From positions 1-10,026 of the forward strand of contig CAMYWU010000034.1 of the NCBI GenBank assembly GCA_947302895.1: a stretch of 10,026 nt of DNA, in the 5' to 3' direction. This stretch comes from an uncultured Clostridia bacterium. GTDB taxonomy: Bacteria > Bacillota > Clostridia > Oscillospirales > Acutalibacteraceae. Both the position numbers and the translations under genes were made by a program. The notes beneath the pieces were generated by a model. It searched no databases and was not told the origin of the DNA. It was given only the letters and a program-made list of their open reading frames with translations. Below are positions 1-5,482 of the stretch, piece by piece (within the stretch, counting starts at the first letter, position 1; every line of letters starts with the position of its first letter).

Positions 1-672
1 TATGTACATAGCGCCCTTAACAAGATGTCCTATCAGCTCGCCCTCAATTGAATAGCCCTTTGCAAGCCCTGTTTTGCTTGTTTCAAGCTCCCAGGTTTTT
101 GCAACGTCGTGAAGAATAACGCCCGAAAGCAAAAGCTCTCTGTTGATATTCGGATATATTTTACATATTTCCTCCGCCATACGAAGAATACTCATTGTAT
201 GGAACATCAAGCCGCCGAGCATTGCATGGTGGAGCTTAAGAGCGGCGGGATAGTAAACAAGCTTATCCCTGTTTTCATCAATAATTGAAAGAACAAGGAG
301 CCTGAGATTTGCATTTTCAAATTTTTCAACCCTTGCTCTCATCATATCAAAAAGCTGCTCGCCGCCGATTTTTGAGGAGGGAACAAGGTCGGATAATGAA
401 TAATCATCGGAATCAACTGCAGGTCTTATCTGAACAACTCTGAACTGGTCCTTGCCGCCGTATTGCTCAACATAACCCCGAACTTTAACAACGCTGTCGT
501 TTTCAAAAGCTGCGCCGCCCGGGAAATCCCAGAGCTTTGCGTTCATATCGCCGTTTTTATCGCCGATTATCATATCAAGATAGGTCGAGCCGTTTTTCGC
601 CTTTTTTTCTTCACATTTTTTAAGCAAAACAAAGCCTTCGCTCTGCCCGTTTTTAAGTTCTGAAAAATTCAT
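1..672 (-). CDS. yhaM: YhaM-like 3'-5' exoribonuclease (OB fold + HD domain), 3' end outside window
   Basis: The first 224 codons of a leftward gene are present; the frame is open to the window edge, so the C-terminus is missing. Seen: an N-terminal OB-fold-like part (about residues 10-85, starting MNFSELKNGQ), then an HD-type metal-dependent domain with H158 (LMFHT), the H188-D189 pair (GVILHDVAKTWE) and H216 (GHLVKG), the usual ligand order. Family knowledge: YhaM proteins of Firmicutes are about 310-320 aa and trim RNA from the 3' end, also acting on single-stranded DNA. The ATG at 672 is chosen because GGAGGGA lies just upstream on the minus strand and the family N-terminus begins there. 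It is divergently arranged with the kinase-like gene at 935 and has its own promoter candidate at 713-741. The assignment rests on the OB-HD combination and motif spacing; a related HD hydrolase is the main alternative. Confidence 0.85.
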   Translation of the reverse strand, partial: MNFSELKNGQSEGFVLLKKCEEKKAKNGSTYLDMIIGDKNGDMNAKLWDFPGGAAFENDSVVKVRGYVEQYGGKDQFRVVQIRPAVDSDDYSLSDLVPSSKIGGEQLFDMMRARVEKFENANLRLLVLSIIDENRDKLVYYPAALKLHHAMLGGLMFHTMSILRMAEEICKIYPNINRELLLSGVILHDVAKTWELETSKTGLAKGYSIEGELIGHLVKGAMYI

Positions 673-712
673 ATCTTCCCTCCGGAAAAGTTTGATAAAA
701 ATAACAATGAAT

Positions 713-741
713 ATTATAGCGCAATATTAAAATTTAAGCAA
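713..741 (-). promoter_or_regulatory. Candidate sigma-A promoter for the yhaM-like gene
   Basis: On the minus strand there is a perfect -10 box TATAAT (713-718) and, 17 bp upstream, a weak -35 box TTGCTT (736-741). Transcription would begin near 706, giving a leader of about 35 nt before the GGAGG site and ATG at 672. The -10 box is convincing; the -35 box matches consensus at only three of six positions. Confidence 0.5.
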
Positions 742-771
742 GCGTCAAAGACTAAATTTACACATCGTTTC

Positions 772-800
772 TTGACATCGGGGGTTTATGTTGATATTAT
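772..800 (+). promoter_or_regulatory. Strong sigma-A promoter for the pseudokinase-flavodoxin unit
   Basis: A consensus -35 TTGACA (772-777) is followed after exactly 17 bp by TATTAT (795-800), a one-mismatch -10. Expected transcription start is near 807, so the mRNA would have a leader of roughly 125-130 nt that contains the whole heptamer-repeat hairpin at 817-916. It lies back to back with the yhaM promoter, their -35 boxes about 30 bp apart. Confidence 0.75.
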
Positions 801-816
801 TATATATATTTAGTTA

Positions 817-916
817 TTAGGTGTAAGGTGATAGGTTTCTGCCATTGGTGCGGCGCACGGCTATTATCTAAAACCTAAAACCTAATACCTAAAACCTAAA
901 ACCTAAAACCTAAATT
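817..916 (+). repeat. Heptamer-repeat hairpin in the leader of the kinase-like gene
   Basis: The left arm has three 7-nt units, TTAGGTG, TAAGGTG, ATAGGTT (817-837). The right arm has six or seven units of CTAAAAC (868-916), one of them CTAATAC and the last degenerate. The arms are inverted: 817-838 pairs with 878-899 over 22 positions with about four mismatches. Between them is a GC-rich core with its own stem, GTGC/GCAC (848-851 with 855-858), extended by GCC/GGC (841-843 with 859-861) across a bulge. It sits between the promoter at 772-800 and the start codon at 935. No other gene is seen in the 673-934 spacer. Whether it is a dispersed repeat or a leader RNA structure cannot be decided from one copy. 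Confidence 0.75.
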
Positions 917-934
917 ATTAAGTGAAGTGATTAT

Positions 935-2566
935 ATGAAAGATATTGATAATCTTTGTTTGAATTGTTTTAAAGAACTCAGAGAAGGAGCAGTTTGCGCA
1001 GAATGCGGATACGATAACGATACTGCAAACGACGATATGTTTCTTTCGGCAAAAACAGTTCTTGCAGATAAGTATATTGTTGGCGCTTTTATTAAGCAGG
1101 AGAGCGATTCCGTAACCTATGCGGGTTATGATTCCCAGCTTGATAAAAAGATTACTATCAGGGAGTTTTTCCCAAAGGGAATGTGTTCACGTCTTGAGGG
1201 CAGCCTTGATATTCACATCCGCCAGAAATTTATTGCAGACGTTGAAAAGTATAAGAAATCATTCTTTAAGCTATGGACAACCCTTGAAAAGCTCCACAGC
1301 CTTTCGGCAGTTGTTCCTGTTTATGATGTTTTTGAAGAAAATGATACCGTTTATGCAATAATCGAAAGTCTTGAATGCATTCCGCTCAGGGAATATCTTT
1401 TAAGAAACGAATCGGGCTATATTTCATGGGATAATGCAAGACTTATTTTTATGCCCGTTTTAACAACTCTTGAAAACCTTCACCAGAACGGAATTATTCA
1501 TGGCTCGCTCACTCCCGACAACCTTGTTTTATGCAGGGACGGAAAGGTTCGTCTGAGCCCCTTCACAATTCAGGAGGCTTGCGATATAACAAGCTCGCTG
1601 GAGTTTAATTTCTGCGACGGATATACTGCAATTGAGCAGTATGAAAACAACCATAAAATCTGCCCCGCAACGGATATATACGGCTTTTCCGCTTGTATCT
1701 ACAGAGCACTTGCAGGAACAAATCCGCCGAGCGCTCAGACAAGGGAAGCAAACGATAAGCTTATGATTCCGAATTCGATTGCCGAAACAATTCCAATGCA
1801 TGTTATCAAGGCAATCGGCAACGGCCTTCAGATTTATCCTGAAAAAAGAATCAAAACAATTTCTCAGTTCAGAGAGTATCTTGACGCAGCTCCTGCCGTT
1901 ATCGCAAAGGCGGCAAAGCCTGCGGATTCCGAATATGTTGAAGAAAATGTATATGAGGATACCGAGAAATCCAAAAACCTTAAATCAAGGATTATTATAA
2001 TTATTCTTGTTGTTCTGATTGTTGCAGCAATCGGCGCAGGCGTTTATCTTGTTCAGTTTACTGATTTGATTAAGAAGCCCGAAACAACAACCGCAACAAC
2101 TCAGGCAGTAACCTATGAGGTTCCCGATTTTGTTTCAAACGGCTATACCCAGGTTGACGTTGAAAACAACGGTGCATGGAACGAACAGTTCACAATAAAC
2201 TTTGAATATGAATATTCAACCGATATTGAACAGGGAATAATATTCAAACAGAATGTTGCAGCGGGCGAAAACATCCCCGGCGGTTCGGATATTATCTTAA
2301 CCGTAAGCAAGGGCATACAAACCCAGACAATTCCCGATGTTGCCAATATGACTCTTGAGGAGGCAACAAGACAGCTTGAGGCGCTTGGCTTCAAGGTTTC
2401 AAGCGTTGAGGTGTTTAACGACGGAACGCATACTCCAAATACTGTTAAAGCAACCTCATCCTCCGCTCCTGCAGCAGGCGAAGAAGCTGCGGTAGGCGAG
2501 GAAATCATCCTCCAGGTTTACGGCGAGGTTCAGACAACTCAGCCAACAACCCAGGCAGAAGAATAG
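935..2566 (+). CDS. Membrane-anchored zinc ribbon-pseudokinase-PASTA protein
   Basis: The 543-aa protein has four parts. A zinc ribbon uses C8, C11, C21 and C24. A Ser/Thr kinase-fold domain covers about 40-315. One transmembrane helix lies at about 353-373, and two PASTA repeats lie outside (about 394-459 and 464-529), joined by Thr-rich linkers. The fold is recognisable (IREFFP, GYTAIEQY, ATDIYGFSACIYRAL), but catalytic positions are replaced: no glycine-rich loop at 50-62; VAIK lysine is R76 (ITIRE); HRDLKPDN is HGSLTPDN (189-196), losing the catalytic Asp; DFG is PFT (209-211). This points to a pseudokinase with cytoplasmic kinase fold and extracellular PASTA repeats, which in active PrkC/Stk-type kinases bind muropeptides or peptidoglycan. 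No PrpC-type phosphatase is beside it. Start ATG 935 has only a weak GTGAAGTGA-type site. A flavodoxin-like gene follows after 35 bp. Architecture is secure; lack of kinase activity is inferred from motifs. Confidence 0.9.
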   Translation: MKDIDNLCLNCFKELREGAVCAECGYDNDTANDDMFLSAKTVLADKYIVGAFIKQESDSVTYAGYDSQLDKKITIREFFPKGMCSRLEGSLDIHIRQKFIADVEKYKKSFFKLWTTLEKLHSLSAVVPVYDVFEENDTVYAIIESLECIPLREYLLRNESGYISWDNARLIFMPVLTTLENLHQNGIIHGSLTPDNLVLCRDGKVRLSPFTIQEACDITSSLEFNFCDGYTAIEQYENNHKICPATDIYGFSACIYRALAGTNPPSAQTREANDKLMIPNSIAETIPMHVIKAIGNGLQIYPEKRIKTISQFREYLDAAPAVIAKAAKPADSEYVEENVYEDTEKSKNLKSRIIIIILVVLIVAAIGAGVYLVQFTDLIKKPETTTATTQAVTYEVPDFVSNGYTQVDVENNGAWNEQFTINFEYEYSTDIEQGIIFKQNVAAGENIPGGSDIILTVSKGIQTQTIPDVANMTLEEATRQLEALGFKVSSVEVFNDGTHTPNTVKATSSSAPAAGEEAAVGEEIILQVYGEVQTTQPTTQAEE

Positions 2567-2567
2567 T

Positions 2568-2595
2568 GCATATGGCATAGTTCATAGTTAGGAGT
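2568..2595 (+). repeat. Short degenerate heptamer repeat containing the flavodoxin RBS
   Basis: The 35-nt gap between two co-directional genes reads as four 7-nt units: GCATATG, GCATAGT, TCATAGT, TAGGAGT. The last unit supplies the ribosome binding site AGGAG seven bases before the ATG at 2602. The units are few and short, so chance is possible. Confidence 0.4.
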
Positions 2596-2601
2596 AAAAT
2601 T

Positions 2602-3072
2602 ATGAGTAAGAAATTAGTTGCGTATTTCTCGGCAGAGGGAACAACCGCACGAAAAGCAGAAATGCTTAAGGAAGCTTCGGGCGCCGATATTTATGAAATT
2701 GAGCCCGAAAAGCCGTATTCCCAGGAAGATATAAACTGGAGAAAACCGCTTTCAAGATGCAACAGGGAATGGATTAAAAAAGCAAAACCCGCCCTTGCAG
2801 ATACTGCGGCAAATATTTCGGAATATGATACAATCTTCCTTGCCTTTCCGATTTGGTATTTCACTGCGCCCCTGATTATAAGAAGCTTTCTTGATGCATA
2901 TGATTTTTCAGGAAAGAAAATTGTTATCTTTGCAACCTCGGGCGGCAGCGATTTCAGCAAAGCTGTTGCTTTCATAAAGGACTACGCCAAAGGCGCAGAG
3001 GTTGTCGAAGGCATTATGCTCAATGATATCAACACCGCAGATGAACTCAAAGAAATAGCAAATATGTTTTAA
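2602..3072 (+). CDS. Small flavodoxin-like protein (probable FMN binding)
   Basis: This 156-aa protein has the short-chain flavodoxin fold pattern: a beta strand LVAYFS followed by the FMN phosphate loop S10-A-E-G-T-T15, then strand DTIFLAFPIWYF (76-87) whose FPIWY corresponds to the family's GxPIWW loop near the flavin ring, and strand KIVIFATSGGS (106-116). The size is typical of stand-alone flavodoxins and of the flavodoxin family proteins common in Clostridia, often annotated as electron carriers or NAD(P)H-dependent oxidoreductases. It has no signal peptide or membrane segment, so it is cytoplasmic. The start is fixed by AGGAG at 2590-2594. It lies 35 bp after the pseudokinase gene with no promoter seen between, and a strong terminator follows, so the two probably form one transcript. 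Its partner and substrate are unknown. Confidence 0.85.
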   Translation: MSKKLVAYFSAEGTTARKAEMLKEASGADIYEIEPEKPYSQEDINWRKPLSRCNREWIKKAKPALADTAANISEYDTIFLAFPIWYFTAPLIIRSFLDAYDFSGKKIVIFATSGGSDFSKAVAFIKDYAKGAEVVEGIMLNDINTADELKEIANMF

Positions 3073-3075
3073 AAC

Positions 3076-3107
3076 AAAAAGGAACTGCTCTCGCAGTTCC
3101 TTTTTTT
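3076..3107 (+). terminator. Rho-independent terminator of the pseudokinase-flavodoxin unit
   Basis: A perfect 8-bp stem GGAACTGC/GCAGTTCC (3081-3088 with 3093-3100), loop TCTC, is followed by seven T and preceded by five A that extend the stem. It begins a few bases after the flavodoxin stop codon. Confidence 0.92.
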
Positions 3108-3111
3108 AAAC

Positions 3112-3183
3112 ATTTTGCTTCAGCAAAATATATCGCATTTTTCAAGGAAAAATATATCGCATTGCGCTTGCGCAATATATCGC
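3112..3183. repeat. Array of three 7-bp hairpins, each followed by constant ATATCGC
   Basis: Three tandem units of 25, 24 and 23 nt each consist of a perfect 7-bp hairpin plus the same heptamer ATATCGC. Stems are ATTTTGC/GCAAAAT (3112-3129), ATTTTTC/GAAAAAT (3137-3153) and ATTGCGC/GCGCAAT (3161-3176), with loops of 4, 3 and 2 nt; ATATCGC follows at 3130-3136, 3154-3160 and 3177-3183. Stem positions 4, 5 and 6 vary while pairing is kept. A possible inverted remnant of the constant word (TTGATAT) occurs at 3197-3203. It lies just after the flavodoxin terminator, between convergent genes, and has no coding potential. Confidence 0.8.
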
Positions 3184-3203
3184 TTTAATAAATAAGTTGA
3201 TAT

Positions 3204-3230
3204 TTCAATTGGGGACAGTCCCCAATTGAA
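3204..3230. repeat. Perfect 13-bp palindrome with GGGGACAGTCCCC core (REP-like)
   Basis: The two arms (3204-3216 and 3218-3230) are exact inverted copies around a single central A, with core GGGGACAGTCCCC flanked by CAATTG-type sequence. No T-run follows on either strand, so it is not a standard terminator. The core resembles short dispersed palindromes found in many bacteria and sometimes associated with REP-associated tyrosine transposases; this link is recalled knowledge and no such transposase gene is in the window. Confidence 0.7.
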
Positions 3231-3267
3231 CAATGCATATTATTGAAAAACTATTCTGAATTAAAGC

Positions 3268-3304
3268 AAAACGACAAAGGGGACAGACACCTTTGTCGTT
3301 TTTT
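3268..3304. terminator. 13-bp inverted repeat with GGGGACAG, possible bidirectional terminator
   Basis: AAAACGACAAAGG (3268-3280) pairs perfectly with CCTTTGTCGTTTT (3290-3302) around a 9-nt loop GGACAGACA. T-rich ends on both strands (six T at 3299-3304; four T then GC on the minus strand) would suit termination in either direction, including of leftward recG transcripts. It shares GGGGACAG with the palindrome at 3204-3230, so it may equally be a REP-like element that acts as a terminator. Confidence 0.6.
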
Positions 3305-3312
3305 AAATAGCT

Positions 3313-3480
3313 ATGAATTGATGCTGCGCATCATGAATTGGCGATGCCATGAATTTTCGCTTTGCTCCATGAATTGAATTGCTTATATTAATGCCGCAGG
3401 CAATTCATGACCGTAGGTCAATTCGTGCATTTATGCAATTCGTGCGACCTGTCGCAATTCATTGTTGTGCAGTGCACAAC
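3313..3480. repeat. Large inverted array of ATGAATTG/CAATTCRT words separated by mini-hairpins
   Basis: On the left are four direct copies of ATGAATTG (3313, 3333, 3349 as ATGAATTT, 3369). On the right are four inverted copies, CAATTCAT or CAATTCGT (3401, 3419, 3436, 3455). The gaps between copies are mostly small perfect palindromes of different sequence: GATGC/GCATC (3320-3332), GGC/GCC (3340-3348), TGACC/GGTCA (3408-3420), GCAT/ATGC (3427-3436), GCGAC/GTCGC (3444-3455), and last GTTGTGC/GCACAAC (3464-3480), which touches the recG stop codon. The centre has GAATTGC (3376-3382) facing GCAATTC (3400-3406). The word spacing is 16-20 nt. As single-stranded nucleic acid it could form a long stem with side hairpins. 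It has no open frame and no T-run. Confidence 0.8.
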
Positions 3481-4379
3481 TAATACTCTGCTTTTCTGAA
3501 CATATCGCTGATTTGCTCGCAGAGCAGGGGATATTTATCAAGTTTAGGGTCGTCGGCGAGCATTTGTTTTGCGCATGCCTGACATTCCATAAGAGTATCC
3601 ATATCCTCAAGCATATCCGCAATAACGAGATTCGGAAGTCCGTGCTGGCGCTTGCCGAAGAAATCACCGGGGCCCCTTGTTTTGAGGTCGTAATCGGCGA
3701 TTTTGAAGCCGTCGTTTGTTTCCTTCATCAGTTCAAGGCGGTTCTTTGAGCTTTCGCCCTTGCTGTCGGATACAAGTATGCAGTAGCTCTGCTCGCTGCC
3801 TCTGCCGACTCTGCCCCGAAGCTGATGAAGCTGTGAAAGCCCGAAGCGCTCGGCGTTTTCAATAAGCATAATTGTTGCATTCGGAACGTCAACTCCAACC
3901 TCAACAACCGTTGTTGAAACAAGAATCTGCGTTTGTCCGCTCGCAAAGGATTGCATAACCAAATCCTTATCCTTTGCCTTCATTTTGCCGTGGAGAAGCG
4001 CAAGATTGTATCCCTCAAAATGCTTTGTTGAAAGCTCCTCGGCATACTGGGTCGCAGAGATTAATTCGCTTTCGCTTTCCTCAACAAGGGGGCAAACGAT
4101 ATATGCCTGCCTGCCCTCGTCAACATTTTTCTTAATGAAGGCATAAATTCTTTTGTGGTAGCTTGTATCAACAACATCGGTTCTGATTGCCTTTCTGCCT
4201 GCCGGAAGCTCGTCAAGAATGCTCAAATCAAGGTCGCCGTAGATAATCAGACCGAGGGTTCTCGGAATTGGAGTTGCGCTCATAACCATTAAATGCGGTG
4301 AAGCGCTCTTCATAGCAAGGCTTGCTCTCTGTTCAACGCCGAAACGGTGTTGCTCATCGGTTATAACAAGCGCAAGATT
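3480..4379 (-). CDS. recG: RecG C-terminal fragment (DEQH box to C-terminus)
   Basis: This frame is open from the codon after a TGA at 4380-4382. It starts NLALVITDEQHRFGVEQRA, with the DEQH box at 4347-4358, followed by MSATPIPRTL, VCPLVEES, LLHGKM, TTVVEVGVDVPNA and the RecG/Mfd hallmark QLHQLRGRVGRG, then the RecG C-terminal TRGPGDFFGKRQHG. The first ATG is at 4313 (277 aa), inside the domain and without a good ribosome binding site, so independent translation is doubtful. Confidence 0.82.
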   Translation of the reverse strand, partial: NLALVITDEQHRFGVEQRASLAMKSASPHLMVMSATPIPRTLGLIIYGDLDLSILDELPAGRKAIRTDVVDTSYHKRIYAFIKKNVDEGRQAYIVCPLVEESESELISATQYAEELSTKHFEGYNLALLHGKMKAKDKDLVMQSFASGQTQILVSTTVVEVGVDVPNATIMLIENAERFGLSQLHQLRGRVGRGSEQSYCILVSDSKGESSKNRLELMKETNDGFKIADYDLKTRGPGDFFGKRQHGLPNLVIADMLEDMDTLMECQACAKQMLADDPKLDKYPLLCEQISDMFRKAEY

Positions 4380-5482
4380 TCAACATCGTTTTGAATAAGC
4401 GCATGGGTTCCGATAACCAAATCTATCTCGCCCGTCATCAGCGCTTCTTTAATTTCACGCTTTTCCTTGGCTTTTGTTGAGCCTGTCAGAACGGCAATTT
4501 TCATATCTTCGCCCTCAAAGAGCTTTGAAAGCGAGTCAAAATGCTGAAAAGCGAGTATCTCGGTGGGCGCCATCATTGCCGCCTGATAGCCGTTTTTAAC
4601 AGCGGAAAAAATTGCCGCTGCCGCAACTGCGGTTTTTCCCGAGCCAACATCGCCCTGAATGAGCCTGTTCATTGTGCTATTGCTCTGCATATCGCAAATG
4701 CAATCGGCAATGGCGTTTTTCTGAGCGTTTGTTGGGGTAAAGGGGAGCAGGGAGAAAAACTCCTGAGTATAATCCTTTTCTAAAACAAAATTATTTGTTG
4801 TTTCCTTTTTGCCCTTTAGCTTCATCAAGCCGAGCTGCAGGGTTAACAGCTCTTCAAAAATCAGCCTGCGGCGTGCGGTTTCAATATTCTTTTTATTATC
4901 GGGAAAATGAATTTGCCTGATTGCAAAATCAAGCGAGCAAAGGTTGTATTTTGCTCTTATTTCATTATCAAGCGTATCCTCGAAATATTCAAATTTATCA
5001 AGCGCCGTTTTAACAACCTTTGAATTAAGGCTTTCGGTTGCGCTGTATATAGGGTGAATGCCCTGGGCGCTCTCAGCCTTTTCAATTTGCGGAGAACTCA
5101 TAAATGCGCCCGTGAAGCTCTTTTCAACCTTGCCGAAAAGAATGTATTCATCAAAGGTTCTGAGAGCCTTTGCAAGGTATTTATTGTTGAAAATGGTAAC
5201 GTGGATAACGCTCTGCCCGTCGGAAAAATTGCATTTATAAAGGGTTAAGCCCTTTCGTATAAGGCTCTCCTTAACGGGCGTTATCATTGTTGCTTTAATT
5301 GCAACATTCTCGTTTTCGGGAGCATCAACAATGGTGGAGCAGTTGTTCCAGTCCTGATATTTTCTTGGATAAAAATGAATTAAATCCGCAACCGAAAAAA
5401 TGCCCAGCTTGTTGAATAGCCGGGCTCTTTTTTCTCCAACGCCTTTTATATACTGAATATTAAAATCGCTGATGTTTTCCAT
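4361..5482 (-). CDS. recG: RecG N-terminal fragment (wedge domain and Walker A)
   Basis: This 373-codon frame covers the RecG N-terminus and first half of helicase lobe 1. Visible parts are a helix-hairpin-helix-like start (YIKGVGEKRARLF, 11-23), LIHFYPRKYQDW typical of RecG (34-45), the OB/wedge domain (about 60-135), an FPD linker (193-195), Walker A GDVGSGKT (277-284), MAPTEILAFQH (304-314) and IGTHALIQ (357-364). It ends with five out-of-frame residues (ILRLL) after E368. Confidence 0.85.
   Translation of the reverse strand: MENISDFNIQYIKGVGEKRARLFNKLGIFSVADLIHFYPRKYQDWNNCSTIVDAPENENVAIKATMITPVKESLIRKGLTLYKCNFSDGQSVIHVTIFNNKYLAKALRTFDEYILFGKVEKSFTGAFMSSPQIEKAESAQGIHPIYSATESLNSKVVKTALDKFEYFEDTLDNEIRAKYNLCSLDFAIRQIHFPDNKKNIETARRRLIFEELLTLQLGLMKLKGKKETTNNFVLEKDYTQEFFSLLPFTPTNAQKNAIADCICDMQSNSTMNRLIQGDVGSGKTAVAAAAIFSAVKNGYQAAMMAPTEILAFQHFDSLSKLFEGEDMKIAVLTGSTKAKEKREIKEALMTGEIDLVIGTHALIQNDVEILRLL

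Larger units (their letters stand above)
3480..5482 (-). pseudogene. recG: recG, branch-migration helicase gene interrupted by a frameshift
   Basis: Two adjoining leftward frames together give a full-length RecG of about 667 aa (family about 680-690). The first frame ends at TAA 4361-4363 after VIGTHALIQNDVE; the family continues VExxNLALVIxDEQHRFGV, and that continuation is found in another frame from codon AAT at 4379 onward. Against the family pattern, seven bases (two codons plus one base) are missing near 4379-4385. RecG unwinds branched DNA and reverses stalled forks. The ATG at 5482 overlaps the fakA stop by one base (TAATG), suggesting translational coupling. The break separates the Walker A half from DEQH and the other helicase motifs, so neither half should be an active helicase. 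A true inactivation and a sequence or assembly error both remain possible; no standard slippery site is seen. Confidence 0.88.

Noticed and set aside
845..871. Eight-codon leader peptide (TTG start) in the pseudokinase leader
   Set aside because: The SD-like AAGGTG at 825-830 is too far from the start, there is no biased codon composition, and no attenuator with a T-run follows.
868..916. CCTAAAA-type tandem repeats resembling a telomere or CRISPR array
   Set aside because: Units are only 7 nt without unique spacers, lie between a promoter and a gene, and have an inverted partner arm; this fits a hairpin repeat, not a telomere or CRISPR.
2143..2508. 121-codon open frame on the minus strand
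   Set aside because: It is antisense to the PASTA region of the kinase-like gene and has no family resemblance; a codon-bias shadow.
3313..3480. Regularly spaced ATGAATTG words as a degenerate CRISPR
   Set aside because: The repeated word is 8 nt, changes orientation midway, and the gaps are 8-16 nt palindromes rather than about 30-nt unique spacers; no cas genes are present.
3464..3480. Intrinsic terminator for recG at its stop codon
   Set aside because: The 7-bp hairpin is perfect but no T-run follows on the minus strand; the inverted repeat at 3268-3304 is the better terminator candidate.
4361..4385. Programmed -1 frameshift in recG
   Set aside because: A -1 shift would join the halves, but there is no X-XXY-YYZ slippery heptamer, and such recoding is not known for recG; two residues would also be missing from the conserved segment.
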